This document shows positions 14,601-20,863 of a stretch of DNA of 27,723 bases, one piece after another (position 1 is the stretch's first letter; every line of letters starts with the position of its first letter). The position numbers were made by a program, and so were the translations under genes. This stretch comes from Syntrophaceae bacterium UBA2251 (GTDB lineage Bacteria > Desulfobacterota > Syntrophia > Syntrophales > UBA2251). The notes under the pieces were generated by a model, which was given only the letters and a program-made list of their open reading frames with translations, ran no database searches and was not told the DNA's origin. The stretch lies in NCBI GenBank assembly GCA_002347815.1, contig DDXV01000067.1:16968-44690 (forward strand). Direction: 5' to 3'.

Positions 14601-17554
14601 AAATAGTAGCTGAACGGCCCACCGGGGGGCGGGGTCGATCCAAGGTTCATCCCGCCCGCGCCCGCGGGCAGTTCCCAGCGCTTGCTCACCTCGTTGTACG
14701 CCAAACTCACCGTTCCTCCAGTCAAGAAAGGACCACTGACCGTGACGCCGCCGGTAAAAGCGTGGGTGGGATCTTCCGCAAACAGGTTGATGAAGTAATT
14801 TCCGTCCTGGTTGTGGTAGGAATAGCTGTAGAACGGGCTCGGCGTCGGCGTCGCGAAGAAGGACTCCTCCGAGACAACGCCCATCGGAGCAGGAACGACG
14901 GAGCCGTTGAACGGGAAGGTATGACCGGCCAGGGTCGCCACCAGCTGCACGATTGTACCCGCGGGAATATTCCTGACATAGTAGATGCCGTCATCCTGCG
15001 TGGCCGATCCGCTGGTGTAGGTCACGGGATACGTCGTCCCAAGAGTCGGCTCCGTCGCCGGGGGTACAGGGGCGATCCACTGCCTCGCCTCGATTGTCGC
15101 CCCGGCGAGGAACGTCGTCGGGCTGTTCTCCAAGGCAACGCGGCCCAGGATCGTACCGGTCCCGGGCGTGACGCCGAGGCCGGTGGGATACTGCAGCCCC
15201 TGCCCCATCGTAAAGAGGACAAAGGGCCGCAGGCCCTGGATGTCTGCCGTCCAGTTCATAAATTTGCTGATGACGGGCGTATAACCGGGCGCCCCCGGCT
15301 GGACCTGGAGATAGAAGGTGGACGATTTCGGGATCCCGGTCAGTGTGAAGGCGCCGGTGCCGGCGTCGACGGTTGCCGTGCCGATCAGCGTCGGCGTCGC
15401 CCCGAGAAGGTAGGCCGAAACGGTCGTCCCGGCCAAGGCCGCCATATCGCCTGTCGCGGGCCACGAGGGAACCGTTTTCACCGAACCCGTGAAGGAGATG
15501 GTTTCGGCGGCCGTTCCCCCGGTGTACGTGAAGCTGGCCGTGGAGAAGGCGTGGTTCGATTGCCCGCCGGTCTCGACCCCGGCTGAAATGAAATACTGGT
15601 AAGTCTGACCGTTCGTCAGGGCCGGGCCGCCGTAAGGATAACTTGTCGTTGTGGAAGGGATGTCGTACTTATTCCAGATGCGGTTCCCAGTCGAATCGCT
15701 TACCTCCACGCTATAAAACTCGGCGCCCTCTAAGGCGTTCCAGGAGAAAACAGGATTGGTGTTGACTTCGCCCGTGGGCGACAGAATTGTCGGATAGCCT
15801 GTCACGTAGCCCGTCACGTCCTGGGAAACCATGTCGGTCCCGCCGGCCTTCTTTGTCGCCGTGAAGTTGAAGGTGACCGGCAACGCCGGCGGCGTGTTGT
15901 CGCTCAGATAGACGTTTCCGCCCGTCCAGGGCTGGGAAACGGTCAGGTCGTTGGAATCATTGTAATGGCCGATATCCCAACCCCAGGCATCGAGATAAAC
16001 CTTCATATAGCGGGCGGTAGAAGGCAGAGCGCCGACATCGAGGGTTGCCTTCTGCTCCCCGTTGATCCACAATTCCGCCACGCCCGAAACGGGGTTGTAA
16101 ACGATCTTCTCCACGAACTCGGTGTCCCAGATGGCGTCCGTCCTCGTGGTGGGGTATCCGACCAGGTGTGCCGGCGTACGGCCCAGATAAAAGCCCGATA
16201 CGGCTTGTTCGGTGGCGCTGCTGTATTCATGATTGGCATGGGAAGCGACCACGGACATGACGTCGTACGGCAGCGCGCTCGACACGGAGGCGAAATTCGC
16301 CGTGTTCCCGAAATAAAGGCCGAGGATCCCGTCGAAATTGTTGTTGGCATAATGCACCTTCGCCGTCCTCTGGACCACGATCGGCGCGTAAGGATTGATG
16401 AGGATCGTCTTGCTCAGGACCTTTCCCCCCTGGTCCGTAAGGACCTGATCCACATTGAGCGACCCCTCGCTTTCCGTCACGGTGTTCCCGGTCGTTTCCC
16501 ACTTGGCCGTATCCAGCGTGTTGTCGTTGAAGTCGTCGGAAAAGAGGGTTCCCTCGATCGACCAGTAGTTCTGGGAGCTGTTGAAGGTCATCGGCGTCTC
16601 GTCCAGATAGCCCGGACTGTTGACGGTCACGGCACTGTAGATCTGCTGATCATCCTCCACGCGCACCCAGGCGTGATATTTGTTGCCGTTGGTGTCCACC
16701 CAGTGCTGAGATGAAACCCGGAAGGGGGATTCGGGAACGCCTTCTTCCAGATACAGATAGGGGAAACGGGCGGGAAGGCTGTTGAAAACCAGACCGCTCG
16801 CGATGGTGTATTCGCCCATGTTGGTCCAGGTGCCGGCGTCGCCGTTCATACGGTACCAGAAAACGATGGTGGTGCCGTTGTTGACCATCTTCAATTCGAG
16901 GCTATTCGCAGGCGTTGTCAATCCAGTGAGGTCGACCTTCCCCGATCTCCAGAGATCCGCATCGTTCGCTTCGTCGAAGATCACCGCTTCCAGCTTCAGA
17001 TTTCCCGAGGCCGTCCAGAAGGCCCGGATTTGCGGCTGGACCACCCCCCCCACGGGGGTGGCGAAACCAACCTCGAAAACGTATTCCTTCGTCGCATCGT
17101 TGATCCCGGAAAAGTTCTTCAGCCCGATGGCGTAGGTCCAGGTCGTGCCCGCGGCAGGGGGCGGCCCCTGGGACGAACCCTGCAGGACGACCGCCCCTCC
17201 CGTCGTCGTGACGGTGGCGATCTTGGCCGTTTTGTTGAGGCTGACTGTCGCGACGCCGACTTGGGGCAGATTGCCGTACATGAAATACCAGTCCGCAACG
17301 TCCTTTGCCACGACAGGCGGATTGGTGTTCGGCAGCAGGATGTTGTTGACCGGAACAATCGGGGTGGTTGTTCCATCTCCCGCGGGGCCCGGGGTCCCCA
17401 CGGAAAAATCATAGTCGATCGATCTCGAGGGATCGGAATAGGTGACACGGCTGACATCCACCGAGAAGGCGTGGAGGTTCCCGACCGCGCCGAGCAGCAT
17501 CGCGGTGCACAGGACCAGCGGGAAGGTCCATTTCTTCAGGATTTTCGGAAACAT
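11669..17554 (-). CDS. 1961-aa secreted modular protein ending in a dockerin-like module
   Basis: The start at 17554 follows AAGGAG with 8 bases of spacing, and a signal peptide (FPLVLCTAMLLGAVGNLHA) follows. Approximate modules: two concanavalin/LamG-like beta-sandwich segments ~50-280 and ~338-545 (DDFNDNTLDTAKWETTG); Fn3-like segments ~585-680, 1005-1100 and 1815-1890, each with SPTG/SPASG...FSW and a YxYxI core; carboxypeptidase-regulatory-like repeats (VSGIVRDLNGGVI) from ~690 to 1480; a BACON-type module ~1500-1590 (CAWTTVSNNTDWLHV...TVGYTADANTGDARTGTITIAG); an NTF2-like segment ~1595-1700; and a dockerin-like module ~1896-1961 whose first loop is complete (GDLNGDNKVDLADAVLALRIL) and whose second is degenerate (SGTDKAGLAELDFILQ). 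The first two types suggest glycan or surface binding; no catalytic domain is visible. It is the first gene of the cluster, behind the promoter and CRP site. Confidence 0.88.
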   Translation of the reverse strand: MFPKILKKWTFPLVLCTAMLLGAVGNLHAFSVDVSRVTYSDPSRSIDYDFSVGTPGPAGDGTTTPIVPVNNILLPNTNPPVVAKDVADWYFMYGNLPQVGVATVSLNKTAKIATVTTTGGAVVLQGSSQGPPPAAGTTWTYAIGLKNFSGINDATKEYVFEVGFATPVGGVVQPQIRAFWTASGNLKLEAVIFDEANDADLWRSGKVDLTGLTTPANSLELKMVNNGTTIVFWYRMNGDAGTWTNMGEYTIASGLVFNSLPARFPYLYLEEGVPESPFRVSSQHWVDTNGNKYHAWVRVEDDQQIYSAVTVNSPGYLDETPMTFNSSQNYWSIEGTLFSDDFNDNTLDTAKWETTGNTVTESEGSLNVDQVLTDQGGKVLSKTILINPYAPIVVQRTAKVHYANNNFDGILGLYFGNTANFASVSSALPYDVMSVVASHANHEYSSATEQAVSGFYLGRTPAHLVGYPTTRTDAIWDTEFVEKIVYNPVSGVAELWINGEQKATLDVGALPSTARYMKVYLDAWGWDIGHYNDSNDLTVSQPWTGGNVYLSDNTPPALPVTFNFTATKKAGGTDMVSQDVTGYVTGYPTILSPTGEVNTNPVFSWNALEGAEFYSVEVSDSTGNRIWNKYDIPSTTTSYPYGGPALTNGQTYQYFISAGVETGGQSNHAFSTASFTYTGGTAAETISFTGSVKTVPSWPATGDMAALAGTTVSAYLLGATPTLIGTATVDAGTGAFTLTGIPKSSTFYLQVQPGAPGYTPVISKFMNWTADIQGLRPFVLFTMGQGLQYPTGLGVTPGTGTILGRVALENSPTTFLAGATIEARQWIAPVPPATEPTLGTTYPVTYTSGSATQDDGIYYVRNIPAGTIVQLVATLAGHTFPFNGSVVPAPMGVVSEESFFATPTPSPFYSYSYHNQDGNYFINLFAEDPTHAFTGGVTVSGPFLTGGTVSLAYNEVSKRWELPAGAGGMNLGSTPPPGGPFSYYFEAKNGAAEIVDSETNDVSVFVEGYATPSSPTGTVTEATPTFTWAAVSGATGYSIVLKDTTAGADIWFTPILPANQTSIVYNGTVPLVGGHAYEYTVIALNDSDGNQNSSFALGSFTYTAEVSTVTVSGIVRDLNGGVITSGVTVSLAGDPTKTTSSSTTDGSFSLPGLPANTTLALKFAATGYLDLYTVDFSVTGDTNISVDAFGGSGPITMLTASELSAVGAMPASGKALVLGRVADMTYRYSSNVGGAAVTATSTLHPAVPYPVVYRNPFGVLTSASGTWGNGMFYVLNVDAGDAVTLTATRSGWTFPARTFRTQADAVILGSLSGTAPGYDASLGGFVKNSNGAGVSATVALKGDPGKFVTTNPDGSFVFGTLPRDAGFKVKVTASTYVDTYADARLPGSVTGVTYLMFKLADLAMLGVTSSNGLLGGTIFDQTMMPLAGATVALTSMTETSYAATYPGGSGSTSASGQFLVPNVLPGDVVQVEVTRAGYTFNAIYMNGFDSSVTEAMIMGTAISCTYALDPTSASPVAGGGSATVSVAAGAGCAWTTVSNNTDWLHVNSGASGSGNGTVGYTADANTGDARTGTITIAGQTFTVNQAAAAVVPHPDAETIQSRFAAAIDRIKAGDFTELTGFAGYISENFLDYGENKALFLAEVQQEPGALDYTIQSTTGTGDDAVMNLTWSDGELDTLYFKKESGGWMLYGNQHLFDAWANSSHEMYTQNNYPYWVNLSVEDPDLPGLEITTVKVTGTGLPEGGIQLTHDTDSGQWNSWMSEQPDLSWATTPAVPRQYTFEITYTGTYTGKTSPEVYTYPVMSFVEVAPSLESLSPASGSTATRPLAFSWDSAGAGYTYRVQVSDSGHNWIWESEESTTGTSLAYDGPFLAAGSYYYHISTRDGYDNMSMIQVPFMMPHLKGDLNGDNKVDLADAVLALRILAGFSPTTGLRADYAASGTDKAGLAELDFILQSAAGLRLQ

Positions 17555-17703
17555 AAAACAGCTCCTTTCTCAAATGGTCCAGGGGTTGTTGGATAATGCG
17601 TTTTGCCTTTAAAGAGCGGCGCCGCAAGAGGGCGGCGAGGCGATGAGGATTAAACCAAAGGCGCCGCGACGTGCCATGGTCTGCCCACGTCCGGTTGTCT
17701 CCA

Positions 17704-17731
17704 TTTATATGTACGCATCGGGGGAAGTCAA
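17704..17731 (-). promoter_or_regulatory. sigma-70-type promoter of the 1961-aa gene
   Basis: On the minus strand, TTGACT (17731-17726, 5/6) and TATAAA (17709-17704, 5/6) are separated by 16 bases. Transcription would start near 17697, giving a leader of about 143 nt. The leader contains a 6-bp GC hairpin (17620-17625 with 17632-17637) and ends in AAGGAG. I saw no recognisable riboswitch motif in it. Confidence 0.65.
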
Positions 17732-17783
17732 GGGAATTCAGGCACTCATTTATGGATATTCCCGGTCTTTTTCACACAACGAA

Positions 17784-17799
17784 GGTGAAATAGGTCACA
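17784..17799. promoter_or_regulatory. near-consensus CRP-type operator
   Basis: GGTGA-AATAGG-TCACA matches the CRP consensus TGTGA-N6-TCACA at 9 of 10 positions. A further TCACA half-site at 17772-17776 gives three alternating half-sites. The centre lies about 94 bases upstream of the predicted start at ~17697, close to a class I activator position (-92.5). The Crp-family gene beginning at 18499 ends 20 bases away, and its recognition helix keeps the Arg-Glu pair that reads this half-site in CRP. Confidence 0.65.
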
Positions 17800-17802
17800 C
17801 AA

Positions 17803-17814
17803 GGGGGGGGGGGG
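17803..17814. repeat. G12/C12 homopolymer tract
   Basis: Twelve consecutive G on the plus strand lie 4 bases after the stop codon of the Crp-family gene and directly beside the CRP-type operator. A tract of this length is prone to slippage, but it is non-coding and outside the core promoter. Confidence 0.85.
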
Positions 17815-17818
17815 TGCG

Positions 17819-18499
17819 TCACCGGACGCGCTTGCGGATGGTGTCGAGGTCGGTGATGATGAGATGGTTGCGCGAGGTGGCCACGAGATCGCGGTCGCGC
17901 CAGCGCTTCAACTCCTTGTTGATGCTTTCCCGGCTGACACCCACCAGGCTCGCCAGCTCCTTCTGCGTCAGTTCGAGTTCGACGTGCGACGAGCCTTCCT
18001 CCCGGATGCCGCGGGATTCCGCCAGTTCGATCAGCCGCTTGGCCAGCCGTGACGAAATGTTGAGGAAGGCCGTCTCGCCCAGGAGGTCGTCCGTCTTGCG
18101 CAGGCGCACGGAGAGGGTGTACAGAATGGCCTGCATGGCATGCTCGTTATGCATTAAAAATCGAATGAAATCCGCTCGATTGAGGATGTAAAGGTCCGTA
18201 TCCTCCTTGGCGACGGCATCGGCGGAACGGGGCATGCCGTCCAGCAGGGCCATCTCGCCGAAAAAGTCCCCGTCGGCGAGGACGGACAGGGTGATCTCGT
18301 CCTCGGGGCGGACCTTCAGCACGATGCTGATCCGGCCGCTCATGATGAGAAACAGGGCCGTGCCCTCATCGCCTTTATGGAAAAGAATCTGTCCCTTCTG
18401 GATGGTCCGGCGCCTCAGGAGCTTTGCCAGCTCCTCCCGGTCCTTCACGGAAAGGGCCTCGAACAGCGCGATTCTTTTGAGGAGATTGATTGGACTCAT
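17819..18499 (-). CDS. Crp/Fnr-family transcriptional regulator
   Basis: Two adjacent ATGs follow AGGAGG. The second (18499) has better spacing (5 against 2 bases), giving 226 aa. A cyclic-nucleotide-binding domain spans ~12-120, with the phosphate-binding cassette FGEMALLDGMPRSADA keeping the Gly-Glu and Arg-Ser pairs that hold cAMP in CRP. A dimerisation helix (LRKTDDLLGETAFLNI) follows, then a winged helix ~165-226 with LTQKELASLVGVSRESINKELK. The recognition helix retains Arg-Glu as in CRP (SRETVG), predicting a TGTGA-type half-site. There is no cysteine at all, so an FNR-type iron-sulfur cluster is excluded. It follows the T2SS-linked cohesin-like gene after a probable terminator and precedes the operator at 17784-17799. 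Control of the exoprotein cluster and possibly itself is inferred. Confidence 0.92.
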   Translation of the reverse strand: MSPINLLKRIALFEALSVKDREELAKLLRRRTIQKGQILFHKGDEGTALFLIMSGRISIVLKVRPEDEITLSVLADGDFFGEMALLDGMPRSADAVAKEDTDLYILNRADFIRFLMHNEHAMQAILYTLSVRLRKTDDLLGETAFLNISSRLAKRLIELAESRGIREEGSSHVELELTQKELASLVGVSRESINKELKRWRDRDLVATSRNHLIITDLDTIRKRVR

Positions 18500-18526
18500 C
18501 ATGTCCTCCTTTCTGAAAGGCTGAAG

Positions 18527-18559
18527 GCAAAGAAAGCGAAGGCCGCAGGCGCCGCGGCC
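18527..18559 (-). terminator. probable terminator of the T2SS operon
   Basis: On the minus strand GGCCGC (18559-18554) pairs with GCGGCC (18546-18541) across a 7-base loop, followed by TTCGCTTTCTTTGCC. The U-tract is interrupted, so strength is uncertain. It lies 13 bases after the stop of the cohesin-like gene and just before the Crp-family gene. Confidence 0.42.
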
Positions 18560-18572
18560 CCGGGCGCTCCCA

Positions 18573-19037
18573 TCACGGCGGAGCGATCGGCACGGCGCAC
18601 CCCCGGGTGGTCGCCTTGATCTCCTTGAGGTCCTCCCCCATGAGCTGGCACTCCAGAATGTCGATGCGGGTCGGCGGGTTCCGCTTCGCCCCGTTCCTGC
18701 CCTGGAACGTCAGGGTCAGGAGACGGACGTCCTGCCCGCCGATCCCCCGCGCCCCGGCCATGACGATGACGAGCCGCCCGGGCTTCTTGTCGTTCACGAT
18801 ATGCATCAACGCCTGCGTCCGGGGCGTCTTGTTCGCCGCCCGGAAGGTCAGGGCGTCGGCGTCGTAGGCGATGACCAGCTTGACGCCGGCCAGCCGCTCG
18901 ACCCGGTCCGCCGTCACGGGAATGTCGATGGTCTGCCCGGACGCCGCCCTGGCCGGCCCGAGACGCACCTCCGCGCCCCATCCCGCGGCGGCCCAAAAAA
19001 ACGAGATCACCCCCACGAGCGCGGCGAATCGCTTCAC
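18573..19037 (-). CDS. 154-aa exported cohesin-like protein, coupled to gspE
   Basis: The GTG start at 19037 overlaps the gspE stop in GTGA, so translation is coupled. A longer open frame upstream is only a shadow of gspE. The signal peptide is FAALVGVISFFWAAAGWGA. The mature part follows the cohesin fold pattern: VRLGPARAASGQTIDIPVTAD, GVKLVIAYDADALTFRAA, then LVIVMAGARGIGGQDVRLLTLTFQ. Two Cys near the end (LECQLMG and RGCAV) could form a disulfide. The protein contains only this module. Being translated with GspE implies a job linked to secretion: perhaps a periplasmic or outer-membrane receptor for dockerin-tagged substrates, or a secretin accessory factor. I recall secretins with fused cohesin domains in some other bacteria, which would fit, but that needs a database check. 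Confidence 0.78.
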   Translation of the reverse strand: MKRFAALVGVISFFWAAAGWGAEVRLGPARAASGQTIDIPVTADRVERLAGVKLVIAYDADALTFRAANKTPRTQALMHIVNDKKPGRLVIVMAGARGIGGQDVRLLTLTFQGRNGAKRNPPTRIDILECQLMGEDLKEIKATTRGCAVPIAPP

Positions 19038-20863
19038 GGCGCGTCTCCGGTGGCCTCGGCGTGGGCCTCGTGGATCAGCTCGACGTCCACGTCGCGCTTG
19101 AGGATGCGCGTCACCCTCAGGACCTCCTCGATCGTCGTCACCCCGTCCAGGACCTTCTGCACCCCGTCGCTCGACATCGTCGTCATCCCGCGCTGCACGG
19201 CCGCCTCGTTGATCAGGTTGGCGTCGGAGGTCTTGAGGACGAGGTTTTTGATCGCGTCGTCCACGATCAGGACCTCGAAAATCGCCGTCCGGCCGCGGTA
19301 GCCCGTGTTCATGCAGCTCAGGCACCCCTTGCGCTGATAGATCGTCCGCTCCGCGAGCATCCGCGGGTCGATGCCGAGGTTCGCGAGCGATTCCTCGTCC
19401 GGGGTGTAGGCCTCCTTGCACCGGGGGCACAGGACGCGCACGAGGCGCTGGGCGATGATGGCGATCACGGACGAGGTGACGAGGAAGGGCTCGATCTCCA
19501 TCTCGATCAGGCGGGTGATCGCGCTCGCCGCGTCGTTGGTGTGCAGGGTCGAGAAGACGAGGTGCCCCGTGAGCGACGACTGGATGGCGATCTCCGCCGT
19601 CTCCCGGTCCCGGATCTCGCCGACCAGGATCACGTCCGGGTCCTGGCGCACGATGGACCTCAGCCCGCTGGCGAAGGTCATGCCGATCCTGGCGTTGACC
19701 TGGATCTGGCCGATCCCCTCGATCTGGTACTCGATGGGGTCCTCGATCGTGATGATGTTGATCTCGGGGTGGTTGATCGTGGACAGGGCGGCGTAGAGCG
19801 TCGTCGTCTTGCCGCTCCCCGTGGGGCCCGTGACGAGGACGATCCCGTAGGGGGATTTGATCAGTTTCTCGAACAGCCGGATCGTGGCGTTGTTCATGCC
19901 GAGGTCGAAGAGCCTCAGCATCGTCCCGGTCTTGTCCAGAAGCCGGAGCACCACGCGCTCGCCGAAGGCCGTGGGGATGACGGAGACGCGGATGTCCACG
20001 CTCTTGTCGCCGATCTTGATCTCGATCCGACCGTCCTGCGGGAGGCGCTTCTCGGCGATGTTCAACTTCGCCATGACCTTGATGCGGGAGACCAGCGGGG
20101 ACTGCACCCGCCGGGGCAGGCTCAGCGTGTCGTAGAGGATCCCGTCGATCCGGTACCGGATCTTCGTCGCGTTCTGGTAGGGCTCGATGTGGATGTCGCT
20201 CGCCCGGTCCCGGACCGCGCCGGAGAGCATCAGGTTGACGAGCTTGATGATCGGGGCGTCGCTCGTCTCGTCGAGGAGATCGCCCCGGTCTTCGATCGCG
20301 GAGATGATGCTGTCCGGCGATTCCTCCGTCATCTCCTGGAAGAACTGCTGGGCGGTGTTGCTGCTCAGGTCGTAGATGAAGTTGATCGCGGTCAGGATCG
20401 CGTCCTGGGGGGCGAGCACCACCTTCCGGTCGCGGCGTCCCAGGAGGCGGCAGACATCGTCCAGGGGCTGGAAGTCCGTCGGATCGTGCACGGCGACGAC
20501 GAGGCCCTCGGCGTTCCCCAGGGGGACGATGTGGTACTTGCGCAGAAAATGAATGGGGATTTTCTTCGTGAATTCCGTATCGACGTGATCGATCGGCAGG
20601 TCCGTCCAGACGGGCAGGCCGAAGTGCGCGCCGACGAGGTCGAGGAGTTCCGGCTCCTTGAGGACGTTGCGTTTGAGAAGGGCCGCCACGAGCCCCGTCC
20701 GGCCCGCGCGGCACTGGCGCCTGGCCTCGGCCAGGTCGTCCGGGGAGAAGCCGGCGTCCAGGAGGCGCGCGTCGAGCGAGGCCGGCGTCCAGGCGGGCGC
20801 CGCGTGGCCCGCGCCCGGGCCGGTGCGATCCCCGGCGGTCGCCGTCCCCCGCGTCGCGATCAT
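19034..20863 (-). CDS. gspE: T2SS assembly ATPase GspE
   Basis: 609 aa, with ATG in the ATGA overlap with gspD and GAGGAG 5 bases upstream. GspE is the cytoplasmic hexameric ATPase that drives pseudopilus assembly and docks on GspL. An N-terminal domain (T2SSE_N type) spans ~30-165. The ATPase core has Walker A GPTGSGKTTT (~345-353), an Asp box (IEDPIEYQI), Walker B DPDVILVGEIRDRETAEIA, and a His box (TLHTNDAASAI). The tetracysteine zinc motif typical of GspE is present: CPRC (~475) and GCLSC (~512). Length is somewhat above the usual ~500 because of an extended N-terminus starting with a Gly/Ala-rich stretch. All catalytic motifs are intact. Confidence 0.97.
   Translation of the reverse strand: MIATRGTATAGDRTGPGAGHAAPAWTPASLDARLLDAGFSPDDLAEARRQCRAGRTGLVAALLKRNVLKEPELLDLVGAHFGLPVWTDLPIDHVDTEFTKKIPIHFLRKYHIVPLGNAEGLVVAVHDPTDFQPLDDVCRLLGRRDRKVVLAPQDAILTAINFIYDLSSNTAQQFFQEMTEESPDSIISAIEDRGDLLDETSDAPIIKLVNLMLSGAVRDRASDIHIEPYQNATKIRYRIDGILYDTLSLPRRVQSPLVSRIKVMAKLNIAEKRLPQDGRIEIKIGDKSVDIRVSVIPTAFGERVVLRLLDKTGTMLRLFDLGMNNATIRLFEKLIKSPYGIVLVTGPTGSGKTTTLYAALSTINHPEINIITIEDPIEYQIEGIGQIQVNARIGMTFASGLRSIVRQDPDVILVGEIRDRETAEIAIQSSLTGHLVFSTLHTNDAASAITRLIEMEIEPFLVTSSVIAIIAQRLVRVLCPRCKEAYTPDEESLANLGIDPRMLAERTIYQRKGCLSCMNTGYRGRTAIFEVLIVDDAIKNLVLKTSDANLINEAAVQRGMTTMSSDGVQKVLDGVTTIEEVLRVTRILKRDVDVELIHEAHAEATGDAP

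Noticed and set aside
17555..17697. A c-di-GMP (GEMM-type) riboswitch in the leader of the 1961-aa gene
   Set aside because: The leader has GGCAAAACGCA and a GC hairpin, but I could not find the conserved GEMM core or its paired helices.
17819..18499. FNR-type oxygen sensor
   Set aside because: The protein contains no cysteine, so no iron-sulfur cluster ligands. The cyclic-nucleotide cassette is intact.
19038..20714. Upstream extension of the 154-aa cohesin-like gene into a 713-codon frame
   Set aside because: The upstream part is Arg/Pro/Gly-rich out-of-frame translation of gspE. The GTG in the GTGA overlap followed by a signal peptide is the real start.
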